Source of the DNA: Phycisphaeraceae bacterium
GTDB lineage: Bacteria; Planctomycetota; Phycisphaerae; Phycisphaerales; UBA1924
Assembly: GCA_019454185.1 (NCBI GenBank)
Contig: CP075368.1
Span: 3,513,649-3,577,648 of the forward strand
Length of the DNA stretch: 64,000 nucleotides
Direction: 5' to 3'
Made by a program: the position numbers and the translations under genes. Of this stretch, positions 37,712 through 46,017 are shown piece by piece. The notes below the pieces were generated by a model. That model ran no database searches. It was not told the DNA's origin and worked only from the letters and a program-made list of their open reading frames with translations. Positions within the stretch are counted from its first letter, which is position 1. Each line of letters starts with the position of its first letter.

Positions 37712-38608
37712 ATGGACCTCTCCCAACTCGATCTGCGTGACCCCGATCTTGTGATGCGCCTCTTCCGCGAGGGTGCCGCGGCGAGCTTGGATGCGCGGTG
37801 CCGAAAGGGATCAATCGACATCATCGAGCCGCCGGGGAAGCTCATCGCGACGGGCGACCTTCACGACAACCCCGTGCACATGGGGCGCGTGGTGGAGGCC
37901 GCGGGGATGGGCGCGGGGTCGTCGGGGGATTCGGGCGCGAACGGGCCGCATCTAACGCTGCACGAGCTGATTCATTCGGATCGCCTGATGAACGGCATGG
38001 ACATGTCGTATCGCGCACTAGCCCGGGCGGCGGCTCTCAAGGCGGCGTACCCGGAGCGCGTGCACCTGTTGCTCGCCAACCACGAGCTCTCGCAGGTCGC
38101 CGGAGCCGGGATCGTCAAAGACGGCGTGCGCGTGGTCGAGGCGTTCGATGCGGGCGTCGAGTTCGCCTTCGGCGACCGTGCCGAGGCGATCGAGACCGCG
38201 ATCGATGAGTTCGTGAAGGCGATGCCCCTCGCGCTCCGCTGCGTCACGCCCAAGGGCGACATCCTCTGCGCACACTCCCTCCCGGGCATCGGCATGATGG
38301 GCAGGTTCGACCCGACCATTCTCACACGTCCACTCACGCCGGAGGACTATGAGCCCAGGCGTGGGAGCGCGCATCTTATGGTCTGGGGGCGCGGCTACGA
38401 CGCGGAGCAGTTGGAGGATCTGGTCGAACGCTGGGGCGTGAATCTGTTCATCCTGGGGCACGAGAAGGCGGAGAACGGCGTGAAGTTCGTGCCGCCGAAT
38501 GTGATTGTGCTGAACAGCGATCACGAGCGGGGGGTGTATTTGCCCTTGGATCTTGAGAACCCGCCGCGAGCCGCGGAGGCGGTGGGGATGGTGGTGGGGT
38601 TGGCTTAG
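37712..38608 (+). CDS. PPP-like calcineurin-type metallophosphoesterase
   Basis: 298 residues from ATG 37712, with a GGAAGGGGG site upstream. Metallophosphoesterase motifs are in order: GDLHDN at 48-53 (family GDxH), LLANHE at 121-125, which takes the place of the usual GNHE, an AHSLPG at 187-192 and a LGHEKAENG near 249. The family's two-metal ligands are thus Asp, His, Asn/His and His. Spacing and location suggest a protein phosphatase working against the neighbouring kinase; this is inference. Confidence 0.83.
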   Translation: MDLSQLDLRDPDLVMRLFREGAAASLDARCRKGSIDIIEPPGKLIATGDLHDNPVHMGRVVEAAGMGAGSSGDSGANGPHLTLHELIHSDRLMNGMDMSYRALARAAALKAAYPERVHLLLANHELSQVAGAGIVKDGVRVVEAFDAGVEFAFGDRAEAIETAIDEFVKAMPLALRCVTPKGDILCAHSLPGIGMMGRFDPTILTRPLTPEDYEPRRGSAHLMVWGRGYDAEQLEDLVERWGVNLFILGHEKAENGVKFVPPNVIVLNSDHERGVYLPLDLENPPRAAEAVGMVVGLA

Positions 38609-38611
38609 GCC

Positions 38612-38654
38612 AGATGGCAAAGAGCAAATGGCAAATGGCCAGATGGCAGAATGC
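38612..38654 (+). repeat. Degenerate heptanucleotide repeat (AAATGGC type)
   Basis: Units AGATGGC, AAAGAGC, AAATGGC, AAATGGC, (C)AGATGGC and AGAATGC follow one another at 7-base spacing, 4 bases after the phosphoesterase stop and about 60 bases before the next start. A related heptamer array lies at 54421-54462. Confidence 0.6.
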
Positions 38655-38715
38655 GATGCGGGGTTGGGGGTGAAGCGAGCGGGGCGGGCGTGACGGATCG
38701 GGGGAGCGAGTCGGG

Positions 38716-39204
38716 GTGAAAGTTCGGAGCGCGGACGTGAACGACGAGATGCCGCCCGCAGCAGAGGTAGAGCTGAGAGCAGGTGGCCCAAGGTTCACGT
38801 GCGCGCATTGCTCATACGCACTCGAAGGGCTTGGTGCCGAGGGTGGCGAGGCGCGATGCCCGGAGTGCGGTTTGGGGCAGCGGCTCAATCCTGATGCGTT
38901 CTCTGTTTACTCCCGGTTCGACATCATCGCGAGTACTATGCTCGTATGGATCATCGGCGGCGCAGTCGCCTTTGCGACTATCTTTTGGATGGTGCGTAGC
39001 CCCGAGGGGGCGCTGATTGCCTTGATCGCATGCGTGGTCGCGCCGTCGCTCATCTTCGCACTCCTTCTCGCGCCCAAGATCAATCGTCCGATCGGATTGA
39101 CGCGAGTTGGCAAGATCGCGTGCGCGATATGGTGGTGGTTTCTCGGGACGTTGATCTCGCTCATCTTCGCCCTGCTTCTGCTTGTTCCGGCCATCATCCT
39201 GTAG
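38716..39204 (+). CDS. Zinc-ribbon plus membrane-helix protein
   Basis: 162 residues from GTG 38716 (start not certain). Residues 28-55 form a zinc ribbon, CAHCSYALEGLG...CPECG, with two Cys pairs. Three or four hydrophobic helices follow from about 75 to the end (TMLVWIIGGAVAFATIFWM, IACAIWWWFLGTLISLIFAL). Function unknown. The gene at 40144 has the same ribbon type at the other end of the protein. A Panacea toxin-antitoxin module lies between them. Confidence 0.7.
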   Translation: MKVRSADVNDEMPPAAEVELRAGGPRFTCAHCSYALEGLGAEGGEARCPECGLGQRLNPDAFSVYSRFDIIASTMLVWIIGGAVAFATIFWMVRSPEGALIALIACVVAPSLIFALLLAPKINRPIGLTRVGKIACAIWWWFLGTLISLIFALLLLVPAIIL

Positions 39205-39208
39205 GGTG

Positions 39209-39508
39209 CTAGACGGGGGGCTCGTCGATCTCATCAGATACCAGCTTGACCAGCGCAAGGGTGATCGCCGCCTGGTCCGCATCCGGCTCGGTGACGATGA
39301 CTACGACACGCAGCTCGCGATCGATTTCGGACATGTATTCAAGTACCCACGCGCCGACCGGCTCGAATGGCGGCAGCGAGCGGCGGACTTGCGAGAGCGG
39401 GTCCGTGGCGATCGCGTCGATTCTGGCGATGAACTCGTCGCGCAGGGCCGGATCCAACGCGCGGATGGCCTCGGCGGCGCGCGGCGCGACGTCAATCCGC
39501 CATTGCAC
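39209..39508 (-). CDS. RelE/ParE-like toxin partner of the Panacea antitoxin
   Basis: 99 residues from GTG 39508, which lies inside the antitoxin gene (17-base overlap), a typical toxin-antitoxin arrangement. The sequence fits the RelE/ParE superfamily: VAPRAAEAIRALDPALRDEF at the start, RIDAIATDPLSQVRRSLPPF, and a C-terminal strand set RELRVVVIVTEPDADQAA. The family's catalytic residues vary, so the target (ribosome-bound mRNA or gyrase) cannot be given. A longer frame extends to 39892 but conflicts with the antitoxin. Confidence 0.55.
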   Translation of the reverse strand: MQWRIDVAPRAAEAIRALDPALRDEFIARIDAIATDPLSQVRRSLPPFEPVGAWVLEYMSEIDRELRVVVIVTEPDADQAAITLALVKLVSDEIDEPPV

Positions 39509-40073
39509 CGGAGAGGCCCCGCTTGAAGTCGGACCACGGAATGCAAGGGCCGGAACGTGCGTCGGCGATCGCGACGTCGAGTTCCTTTCGCGTGATGCCG
39601 AAGCGGTCGCACGCGCGGCTGTCCAGTCCTTGGAAGAATGTACGCAGGGATTCGTGCGTGATCTCGGCGTTGGATGGCGCATCTTCGGAGAGTCCACGTC
39701 GCGCATCGAGCCAAGGTGCTTCCGCGTGCGTGAGTTCGCGGAGGTACGAGCCGGAGAAGCGGCCGTAGCCACGCCAGATGGATTCGAGGAGTCGGATCTC
39801 GCCTTCGGCGGCGTTGTGTGCCCCGCGTCCTTCGGCGGGATCAATGGCACTCGCGCGGAATGGTGCGAACACGCGGTACAGGTCTGTGACAACCGGGCCG
39901 TGGGGCCACGCCTCGATGCGTGATGCGAAAAGCGGCGCGGCGCGGAGCGCGAGCGACCACCCTTGGGCGTAGTACGCGAGTTTCTGGAGTTGCATGTGGG
40001 TCACGGGCACCGGCTCGTCGCCCGCGCTGGCGAGGTGGAGCAGGTGGCGTGCGGCGGATTCAGACGTCATCAT
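39492..40073 (-). CDS. Panacea/DUF4065 (SocA-type) antitoxin
   Basis: 193 residues. The Panacea domain covers about 5-150: HMQLQKLAYYAQGWSLALR, then FASRIEAWPHGPVVTDLYRV and later LTHAEAPWLDARRGL, a close match to the DUF4065 pattern. Panacea domains neutralise many kinds of toxin and serve as interchangeable antitoxin modules; SocA is a member. The extra C-terminal 45 residues (DAPSNAEITHESLRTFFQGL) probably define toxin specificity. It precedes its toxin and shares 17 bases with it. The start codons at 40073 and 40070 are adjacent ATGs. Confidence 0.88.
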   Translation of the reverse strand: MMTSESAARHLLHLASAGDEPVPVTHMQLQKLAYYAQGWSLALRAAPLFASRIEAWPHGPVVTDLYRVFAPFRASAIDPAEGRGAHNAAEGEIRLLESIWRGYGRFSGSYLRELTHAEAPWLDARRGLSEDAPSNAEITHESLRTFFQGLDSRACDRFGITRKELDVAIADARSGPCIPWSDFKRGLSGAMAD

Positions 40074-40143
40074 GAGAACACCGGGAGTATCCTAACAGAT
40101 CCTGAGTGCCGATCAACTGGAATGAGGCGATGGAAGGTGCGAG

Positions 40144-40686
40144 TTGAACGATCGCGAGCGGATCATCGAGGCGGCGCGGTTGCAGCGGACCATGCTGCGA
40201 ATCGCGGGCGTGTTCGTTCTCTCGTTGACCGTGCTCGTGTGGACGCTCCGTCAGAGTTGGGACTGGGTCATGTACATCGCGATCCCCGCGGCGTTGCTCT
40301 CGCTGGTCGCGATGGGGGTGGTCAACGTCGCTCTGCAGGTCAAGGTGCGGGCACCTTGGATGATGATCGCGTGGCCAGGCGTGATACTCGCAGGGCTTGG
40401 CGCGTGGAGCGCTGTCCTCGGACATCTCTGGCCCATCCTGATCGGCGTGCTGCCCGTGCTGCTCGCGGACTGTGCCGCTGTGAACGGGAGCGTAACGAGA
40501 ACTCTGAGGCGAGCCGGCGCGCGGGTGGGTTTCCTGGGTGCGGGGGAAGCGGAGCTGCGCCGCTTGGCATCCGGCGTCTGTTTTTTCTGCGGCTACGACA
40601 TGTCGGGGTTGCCGACGGCGGTCTGTCCTGAGTGCGGGAACGAGAGCGTGCTACACACACCGATCGAAACTCAGACTTCGCGATAG
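40144..40686 (+). CDS. Membrane protein with C-terminal zinc ribbon
   Basis: 180 residues from TTG 40144, with GGAAGG six bases upstream. Three hydrophobic segments lie at about 20-37, 43-62 and 75-105 (IAGVFVLSLTVLVWTL, LLSLVAMGVVNVAL, AWPGVILAGLGAWSAVLGHL). The tail holds a zinc ribbon, CFFCGYDMSGLPTAVCPECG (about 147-166). It is the mirror image of the protein at 38716: membrane first, ribbon last. Function unknown. Confidence 0.7.
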   Translation: MNDRERIIEAARLQRTMLRIAGVFVLSLTVLVWTLRQSWDWVMYIAIPAALLSLVAMGVVNVALQVKVRAPWMMIAWPGVILAGLGAWSAVLGHLWPILIGVLPVLLADCAAVNGSVTRTLRRAGARVGFLGAGEAELRRLASGVCFFCGYDMSGLPTAVCPECGNESVLHTPIETQTSR

Positions 40687-40808
40687 AGCCCTTCGGTACT
40701 GAATGGGCGGCTGACCGGACGAATCGAAGTCGCTCCCCACGAGCAAGTCCGCCGATCTCGATGGCACGGGGCGCAAGTACTTGTGGCGTGGAGAGTTGGT
40801 GAATAGGT

Positions 40809-40836
40809 TTGCCGGGCTTGACGAATGCTTTACAAT
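40809..40836 (+). promoter_or_regulatory. Candidate sigma-70-type promoter for the EF-G2 gene
   Basis: TTGCCG at 40809-40814 and TACAAT at 40831-40836, spaced 16 bases, give four and five matches to the -35 and -10 consensus, the best pair I saw in the window. Transcription would begin near 40843, leaving a GC-rich leader of about 126 bases. Confidence 0.5.
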
Positions 40837-40940
40837 GGGGCGTCCGCGCGTCTTGGTGGGGCGCGCGGGCCGACGCCGCCTCACGCCGGCACGTCTGTTC
40901 GGGCCGACGCGGGACGCCGCCGCTGACATACCCCGCCCTC

Positions 40941-40957
40941 GCGGGCCAGAAGCCCGC
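40941..40957 (+). promoter_or_regulatory. Leader hairpin next to the EF-G2 ribosome binding site
   Basis: GCGGGC (40941-40946), loop CAGAA, GCCCGC (40952-40957), directly followed by the AGAGG Shine-Dalgarno (40958-40962) and ATG 40969. A stem touching the ribosome-binding site could tune translation; no test is possible here. Confidence 0.4.
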
Positions 40958-40968
40958 AGAGGCCCCCC

Positions 40969-43044
40969 ATGGCAATCCGAAACCCGGCCGACATCCGCAA
41001 CATCGTCCTCACGGGGCATGGCGGGTGCGGCAAGACGACACTGGTCGAGCGGCTGCTCTTCGCGGCGGGTGTCGTGAAGCGCATGGGCACGGTCGAAGAG
41101 GGGAACACGGTCTCTGACTGGACCGATGAAGAGAAGCACCACAAGCACTCCCTCCAGCCCACGCTCGTCCACTTCGAGCACGACGGGCACTACGTCAACG
41201 TGATCGACACGCCGGGGCTCGCCGACTTTCTCGGGCACGCCGTCGCCTGCTTCCCCGCCGTCGAGACGGTGGTGGTCTGCGTCGATGCAGCACGGGGCAT
41301 CGAGCCCACGACGCGCCGGCTGATGCAGATTGCCGAAGAGCGCAACCTGCCCCGCATGATCGTGGTCACGAAGATCGACCACGCGGACATCGATCTCGAG
41401 ACGCTGACGCAGAACATCCGCGAGACGTTCGGCTCTGTGTGCCTGCCGGTGAATCTGCCGACCGGGAACGGCGCGGACGTGATCAACGTCTTCGAGCACG
41501 ACGGGAACGACGCCGCGGGAGACACGACCGACTTCTCCTCTGTCCACGAGGCGCACAAGCAGATCGTGGAGCAGGTGATCGAGGTCGATGAAGAGCTGAC
41601 GCTGCAGTATCTGGAGAAGGGCGAGGGCTTCGATCCCGACAAGCTGCACGACGCGTTCGAGAAGGCCCTGCGCGAGGCCCACCTCATCCCGATCTGCTTC
41701 TGCTCGGCCCGGACGGGCGCGGGCGCCGCGGACCTCATGCACGTCATCGCTTCGCTGCTGCCGAGCCCACTCGAGGGCAACCCGCGGACGTTCCTGCTGC
41801 GCGAGGCCGAGGACTCCGCCGAGCGTGCGTACCACCCGCGTCCCGATGCCAACGCGCCGCTGCTGGCCCATATCTTCAAGGTGTCGTCGGATAAGCATGT
41901 CGGCAAGCTCGGGATCTTCAGGGTCCACCAGGGCACCCTGAAGGCAAAGAGCGAGTTGTTCATCGATGCGGACAAGAAGCCGATCCGCATTGGCCACGTG
42001 ATGCAGCGCCAGGGCAAGGACGCGTCGGAGGTCGAGGCGGTTGGACCCGGGGATCTGGGCATGGTCGCAAAGATCGAGGAGGTCCGCTTCAACGCTGTGC
42101 TGCACGACACGCACGAGCTGGACCACATCCGCCTGAAGCCGCTTCCACTGCCGCGCCCGATGTACGGGCTGGCGGTCGAGCTCAAGAACCACGCGGATGA
42201 GGCGAAGTTCTCTGCTGCGATCGCGAAACTCACGGCCGAGGATCCTTCGCTCGTCTGCGACCGGATCGCGGCGACGCACCAGACAGTGCTGCGCGGGCTT
42301 GGAGAGTTGCACCTGCGCGTGGTGCTCGAGAAACTGCACCAGGGGTACGGCGTGGTGGTGACGACGTCGACGCCGAAGGTCGCGTACAAGGAGACCATCG
42401 GCGCGAGGGCCGACGGCCACTGTCGCCACAAGAAGCAGACGGGCGGCAGCGGGCAGTTCGGGGAGGTCTACCTGCGCGTTGAGCCGCTGCCGGCGGACCA
42501 CCCGGAGGGGTTCGAGTTTGCGTCGGAGGTCGTGGGCGGCACGGTGCCCCGGCAGTATTGGCCGGCGGTCGAGAAGGGCGTGCGCCAGGTGCTGGCGGGC
42601 GGCGCGGTGGCCGGATATCCGATGACGGGCATCCGCTGCGTGCTGTACGACGGCAAGTACCACGATGTGGACTCGAAGGAGATCGCGTTCATCACCGCGG
42701 GAAAGAAGGCGTTTATCGAGGCGGTCGGCAAGGCCAAGCCCAAGCTGCTGGAGCCGTATGCCAAGGTCGAGATCACAGTCCCCTCGAAGTACATGGGCGA
42801 CATCGCGGGCCACCTCTCGACGAAGCGTGGACGCGTGCAGGACACGCAGATGACGTCTGGCGACATCTGCATCGTGACGGCTGTTGCGCCGCTCGGCGAA
42901 CTCCAGAACTACTCGAACGAACTCAAGTCCATGACCGCGGGGAGCGGCACTTACGCGATGGAATACAGCCACGACGAGGCGACGCCGGGGAACATCCAGC
43001 AGCAACTGGTCGCGGCGTTCAAGCCCCAGCATGAAGAGGACTGA
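40969..43044 (+). CDS. Elongation factor G-like GTPase (EF-G2 group)
   Basis: 691 residues, full EF-G length with five domains. The P-loop GHGGCGKTTL at 16-25 and VIDTPGLADF (G3) and TKIDHAD (G4) are present, while the G2/switch-I region reads HHKHSLQPT instead of the canonical Arg-Gly-Ile-Thr. These features mark the EF-G2/EF-G-like paralogue rather than the housekeeping FusA, which must be elsewhere. The role of EF-G2 is not settled; proposed parts include translation under stress or ribosome recycling. The gene has a good promoter and leader hairpin and is monocistronic. Confidence 0.9.
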   Translation: MAIRNPADIRNIVLTGHGGCGKTTLVERLLFAAGVVKRMGTVEEGNTVSDWTDEEKHHKHSLQPTLVHFEHDGHYVNVIDTPGLADFLGHAVACFPAVETVVVCVDAARGIEPTTRRLMQIAEERNLPRMIVVTKIDHADIDLETLTQNIRETFGSVCLPVNLPTGNGADVINVFEHDGNDAAGDTTDFSSVHEAHKQIVEQVIEVDEELTLQYLEKGEGFDPDKLHDAFEKALREAHLIPICFCSARTGAGAADLMHVIASLLPSPLEGNPRTFLLREAEDSAERAYHPRPDANAPLLAHIFKVSSDKHVGKLGIFRVHQGTLKAKSELFIDADKKPIRIGHVMQRQGKDASEVEAVGPGDLGMVAKIEEVRFNAVLHDTHELDHIRLKPLPLPRPMYGLAVELKNHADEAKFSAAIAKLTAEDPSLVCDRIAATHQTVLRGLGELHLRVVLEKLHQGYGVVVTTSTPKVAYKETIGARADGHCRHKKQTGGSGQFGEVYLRVEPLPADHPEGFEFASEVVGGTVPRQYWPAVEKGVRQVLAGGAVAGYPMTGIRCVLYDGKYHDVDSKEIAFITAGKKAFIEAVGKAKPKLLEPYAKVEITVPSKYMGDIAGHLSTKRGRVQDTQMTSGDICIVTAVAPLGELQNYSNELKSMTAGSGTYAMEYSHDEATPGNIQQQLVAAFKPQHEED

Positions 43045-43189
43045 CATCGTCACCAAGCCGGAACCGCGACAACTCTGTTCTGTCCGCATCAATGGCTGCT
43101 GACACGCCGGGAGCGATGCGCGTGGTGGTAGTGCCGCGCGATGTCGCGATCGGGGCTTTCATTTGGATGCCGGTGCGGCTCGGCGCGCG

Positions 43190-45070
43190 TTACTTCATCA
43201 ATTCGCTCATGGGCGGCTGCGCGTTGACGTAGCGGGTGTGCACGTCGATGTAGTGCTTCTTGTAGATCGCGTCGATCTTCTCGGTTGAGAGGAACTTTGC
43301 GACGAAGCCGGGGCGGGCGGGCTCGATGCAGGACGCCGCGGCTTTGATCAGGTGGGTGATGAGCGTGCGTGGGTCTTCGGTGCCGACCGCGACGCGCGTC
43401 GTGGTGAGCGAGATGCCCGCGTCCTTCAGGGCCTGGGCCGACATCTCCGAGTGGCTCGTGATCGCAGGACAGAGGACAACGGTGTTGGGCTGGCCGAGTG
43501 AGACCTGGTGGCCGAAGACGGGGTCGAGCATGTCGAAGAATCGTTTGAAGGCCTCGCGGTCGAGGGCAGGTACATCTCCCTTTCCTTCGAAGTCGAAGGT
43601 GAAGAGTGGCGGCGGGAACCCCATGTGCATGCACTTCTCTCGGATCGCCGAATTCTCGTCTCCAGGCGCGGCACAACACTTGACGTTGATGTCGGGGTGT
43701 GAGCCGAGCACCTCCGCCAGCGTAAGCGTGTTCGCGACCTTCTGGAGCAGACGGATTTCGAGCGTGTGGATCCCGTTGAGAACCTCGAACGCCTTGTCGG
43801 CGTCCAGGAACGCCCCCTTGACGTAGTAGACGTTCCAGAAGAGGGTCTCGTCCCACGAGTAGGTGCGGGGCTTGCCGTCAGGGCCGGTGCCCTGCGCGGA
43901 CTCGTGCTTGCCCATGAACATGCGCTCGTTGCGCCCGATCACGCAGCCCGCGGTCGTTCCACCGTGGCCCGCGAGGTCTTTCGTGTATGAGTGGATGATG
44001 AAGTCGGGGCGCTCCATCGGGTCTTGCCTGCGCAGCGGCCTGTGCAGGAAGGGCGTGCCGACGGTGGAGTCGCAGATGACGGTCAGGCCGCGCCTGTGGG
44101 CCTCGGCGCAGATCGCGGGAACATCGAGCACATACCCGTGCGGGTTGCAGGGAGACTCGATGTAGACATAGATCTGCTTGCCCGCGGCGAGCCGTGCCTT
44201 CTCCTTCACCATCACCGCGTCGAGCGCCTTGACGAAGGCCTCGGCGGAGTAGCCATCGAAGAAGTTGACCGAGACATCCAGGTTGCTGACCTTGCCGTAC
44301 CAGTCGTGCATGAGCTGGTAGGTGCCGCCGTAGACGTTGCGGCTGGTGAGCAGGATGTCCTGGTATCCGACGAGGTGGGAGAGGACGGCATCGACGGCGG
44401 CCATGCCTGAGTTGAAGTTCCATGCGAAGTACTCGTGCGCCAGCGGGCCGGCCTCGACATCGACGATGTGGTTCGCGAGCGAGACGCTGGTGGGGTTGAG
44501 CAGGCGAGAGTAGACCTCGAGCATCAGCTCCTTGCCCTGAAAGGCGTCGTCCACCCATTCAGCGCAGGCGTACACGTAGGTGGCGGTACGCGTGATCACC
44601 GGCTTGGCGGAGAAGAGCGCGGTGACGTTGTCGAAGATCGGGTAGGGGCCCTTGCGGCTGCGTTGGCCGGCCTGATCCACGATGCTCTGGTAAGTCCGGC
44701 GCATCGGGTGCTGCAGGGTGTCGAGGATCTTGGCGATCTGGAAGCAGAGGAACTTCTGTGCCGCGAAACGCTCGATGCGATCCTGGCGGCTGAGCGTGGA
44801 GAGCTCGCGGACGGTGTCCTTCCACATGGCGTGAAGGTCGGCGTGTCCGGCGTAGAGATGGCCGGCGAAGCGGGCGAGGTGCTGGCCGTAGTCAGAGCCC
44901 GGGTCGATGCCGAAGTGGGCGAGCTGCTCCGCGACCAGACCGTCGATCGTAGAGGCCTCGGTTGACTTCCGGCGTGGGCTGATCTCGCGGGCGGAGTCGA
45001 ACTCCTTGGAGACGGACTTGAGGGAAGCGGTATGGGGGGCGTGGGGGGAGTGGCTGCTCTGAGTGCTCAT
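43190..45070 (-). CDS. PLP-dependent Cys/Met-metabolism-family enzyme with long N-terminal extension
   Basis: 626 residues from ATG 45070 (the reading frame is open to 45403 but the extra part overlaps the divergent gene and looks non-coding). The trans-sulfuration fold begins about residue 190 with VYSRLLNPT, followed by NVYGGTYQLMHDWY, ESPCNPHG and the PLP-Lys region IIHSYTKDLAGHGGTTAG. This family includes cystathionine gamma-synthase and methionine gamma-lyase; the reaction here is unclear. The first 190 residues are helical, including IERFAAQKFLCFQIAKILDT, and are not part of the usual 400-residue enzyme. It diverges from a PhnP-like hydrolase. Confidence 0.85.
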   Translation of the reverse strand: MSTQSSHSPHAPHTASLKSVSKEFDSAREISPRRKSTEASTIDGLVAEQLAHFGIDPGSDYGQHLARFAGHLYAGHADLHAMWKDTVRELSTLSRQDRIERFAAQKFLCFQIAKILDTLQHPMRRTYQSIVDQAGQRSRKGPYPIFDNVTALFSAKPVITRTATYVYACAEWVDDAFQGKELMLEVYSRLLNPTSVSLANHIVDVEAGPLAHEYFAWNFNSGMAAVDAVLSHLVGYQDILLTSRNVYGGTYQLMHDWYGKVSNLDVSVNFFDGYSAEAFVKALDAVMVKEKARLAAGKQIYVYIESPCNPHGYVLDVPAICAEAHRRGLTVICDSTVGTPFLHRPLRRQDPMERPDFIIHSYTKDLAGHGGTTAGCVIGRNERMFMGKHESAQGTGPDGKPRTYSWDETLFWNVYYVKGAFLDADKAFEVLNGIHTLEIRLLQKVANTLTLAEVLGSHPDINVKCCAAPGDENSAIREKCMHMGFPPPLFTFDFEGKGDVPALDREAFKRFFDMLDPVFGHQVSLGQPNTVVLCPAITSHSEMSAQALKDAGISLTTTRVAVGTEDPRTLITHLIKAAASCIEPARPGFVAKFLSTEKIDAIYKKHYIDVHTRYVNAQPPMSELMK

Positions 45071-45152
45071 GGTCGGATGATAGCGGAAATGACCTGCTCG
45101 ACTTCTATGGTCTTCATCCCTTTGTCCCATCTTGTCTCCCATACCCTCCTCC

Positions 45153-46007
45153 GTGATCTCCGACGTTCGATTCACGTTTCTGGGCACGGGCACGAGCGCG
45201 GGGGTTCCAGCGATCGGGTGCGACTGCGCGGTGTGCACGAGCGCGGACCCCCGGGATCGGCGGCTGCGGACGAGTTCGCTGATCGAGTTCACGGATGGGA
45301 AAGGGATGCCCCGCGCTGTGTTGATCGATGCGGGGCCGGACCTCCGCGAGCAGGCCCTCCGCCATGGGATGAAGCGGCTGGATGCGATCCTCTTCACCCA
45401 CAATCACGTCGATCACACGTGGGGGCTGGATGAGGTTCGCCGGTTCAATGCGATCCAGGACGGGCCGATCGAGGTCTACGCCGACTCCCACACGGATGCC
45501 CACCTGAGGCGTGTGTACACGCACATCTTCGATCGGGATCGGAACGTCAACGACTCGTTCGTGGCGACGCTGATCGGGCATCGGGTGGAGCCCGGGCGGG
45601 CGTTCACGGTGCACGGGATGCGGGTGACGCCGGTGCCTCTGATGCACGGGAAGTTGCAGGTGCTGGGGTATCGGCTGGAGGCGGAGGGCGGAGATGTGAT
45701 TGGGGTCGGGAGTGGGCCGTTGCCGCTCGCGTATTGCACGGATGTCTCCGCGATCCCGCCCGAGTCCTGGGGGATGTTGAAGGGTTTGGAGACACTGGTG
45801 CTGGATGCGCTGCGCGACCGGCGGCATCCGACGCATCTGACGCTGGATCAGGCGCTCTCGATCGCCGAGCGGGTGGATGCACGCCGGACGTACTTCGTCC
45901 ACATGTCGCATGATCTTGGTCACGCCGAGACGATGGCGCGCCTGGAGGAGTCGGGGCACGCAGCGCGAGCCGCGCTCGCGCACGATGGGCTGACATTGAG
46001 GGCGTAA
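45153..46007 (+). CDS. MBL-fold hydrolase, PhnP/phosphoribosyl cyclic phosphodiesterase-like
   Basis: 284 residues from GTG 45153 (TTG 45132 also possible). The N-terminal FLGTGTSAGVPAIGCDCAVC, with three Cys near the zinc site, is the PhnP-like hallmark. The metallo-beta-lactamase motif THNHVDH is at 82-88, and later ligands include HGMRVTPVPLMHG and FVHMSHDLGH. PhnP hydrolyses 5-phospho-alpha-ribosyl 1,2-cyclic phosphate in phosphonate use; many relatives act on other phosphodiesters. No phosphonate genes are nearby, so the substrate is open. Confidence 0.86.
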   Translation: MISDVRFTFLGTGTSAGVPAIGCDCAVCTSADPRDRRLRTSSLIEFTDGKGMPRAVLIDAGPDLREQALRHGMKRLDAILFTHNHVDHTWGLDEVRRFNAIQDGPIEVYADSHTDAHLRRVYTHIFDRDRNVNDSFVATLIGHRVEPGRAFTVHGMRVTPVPLMHGKLQVLGYRLEAEGGDVIGVGSGPLPLAYCTDVSAIPPESWGMLKGLETLVLDALRDRRHPTHLTLDQALSIAERVDARRTYFVHMSHDLGHAETMARLEESGHAARAALAHDGLTLRA

Positions 46008-46017
46008 AGCTGAGAGG

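Noticed and set aside
40651..43092. 813-codon minus-strand frame over the EF-G2 gene
   Set aside because: Entirely antisense to a well-supported GTPase; composition is shadow-like.
43190..45403. 737-codon version of the PLP enzyme
   Set aside because: The extra 111 codons lie antisense to the divergent PhnP-like gene and have no domain.
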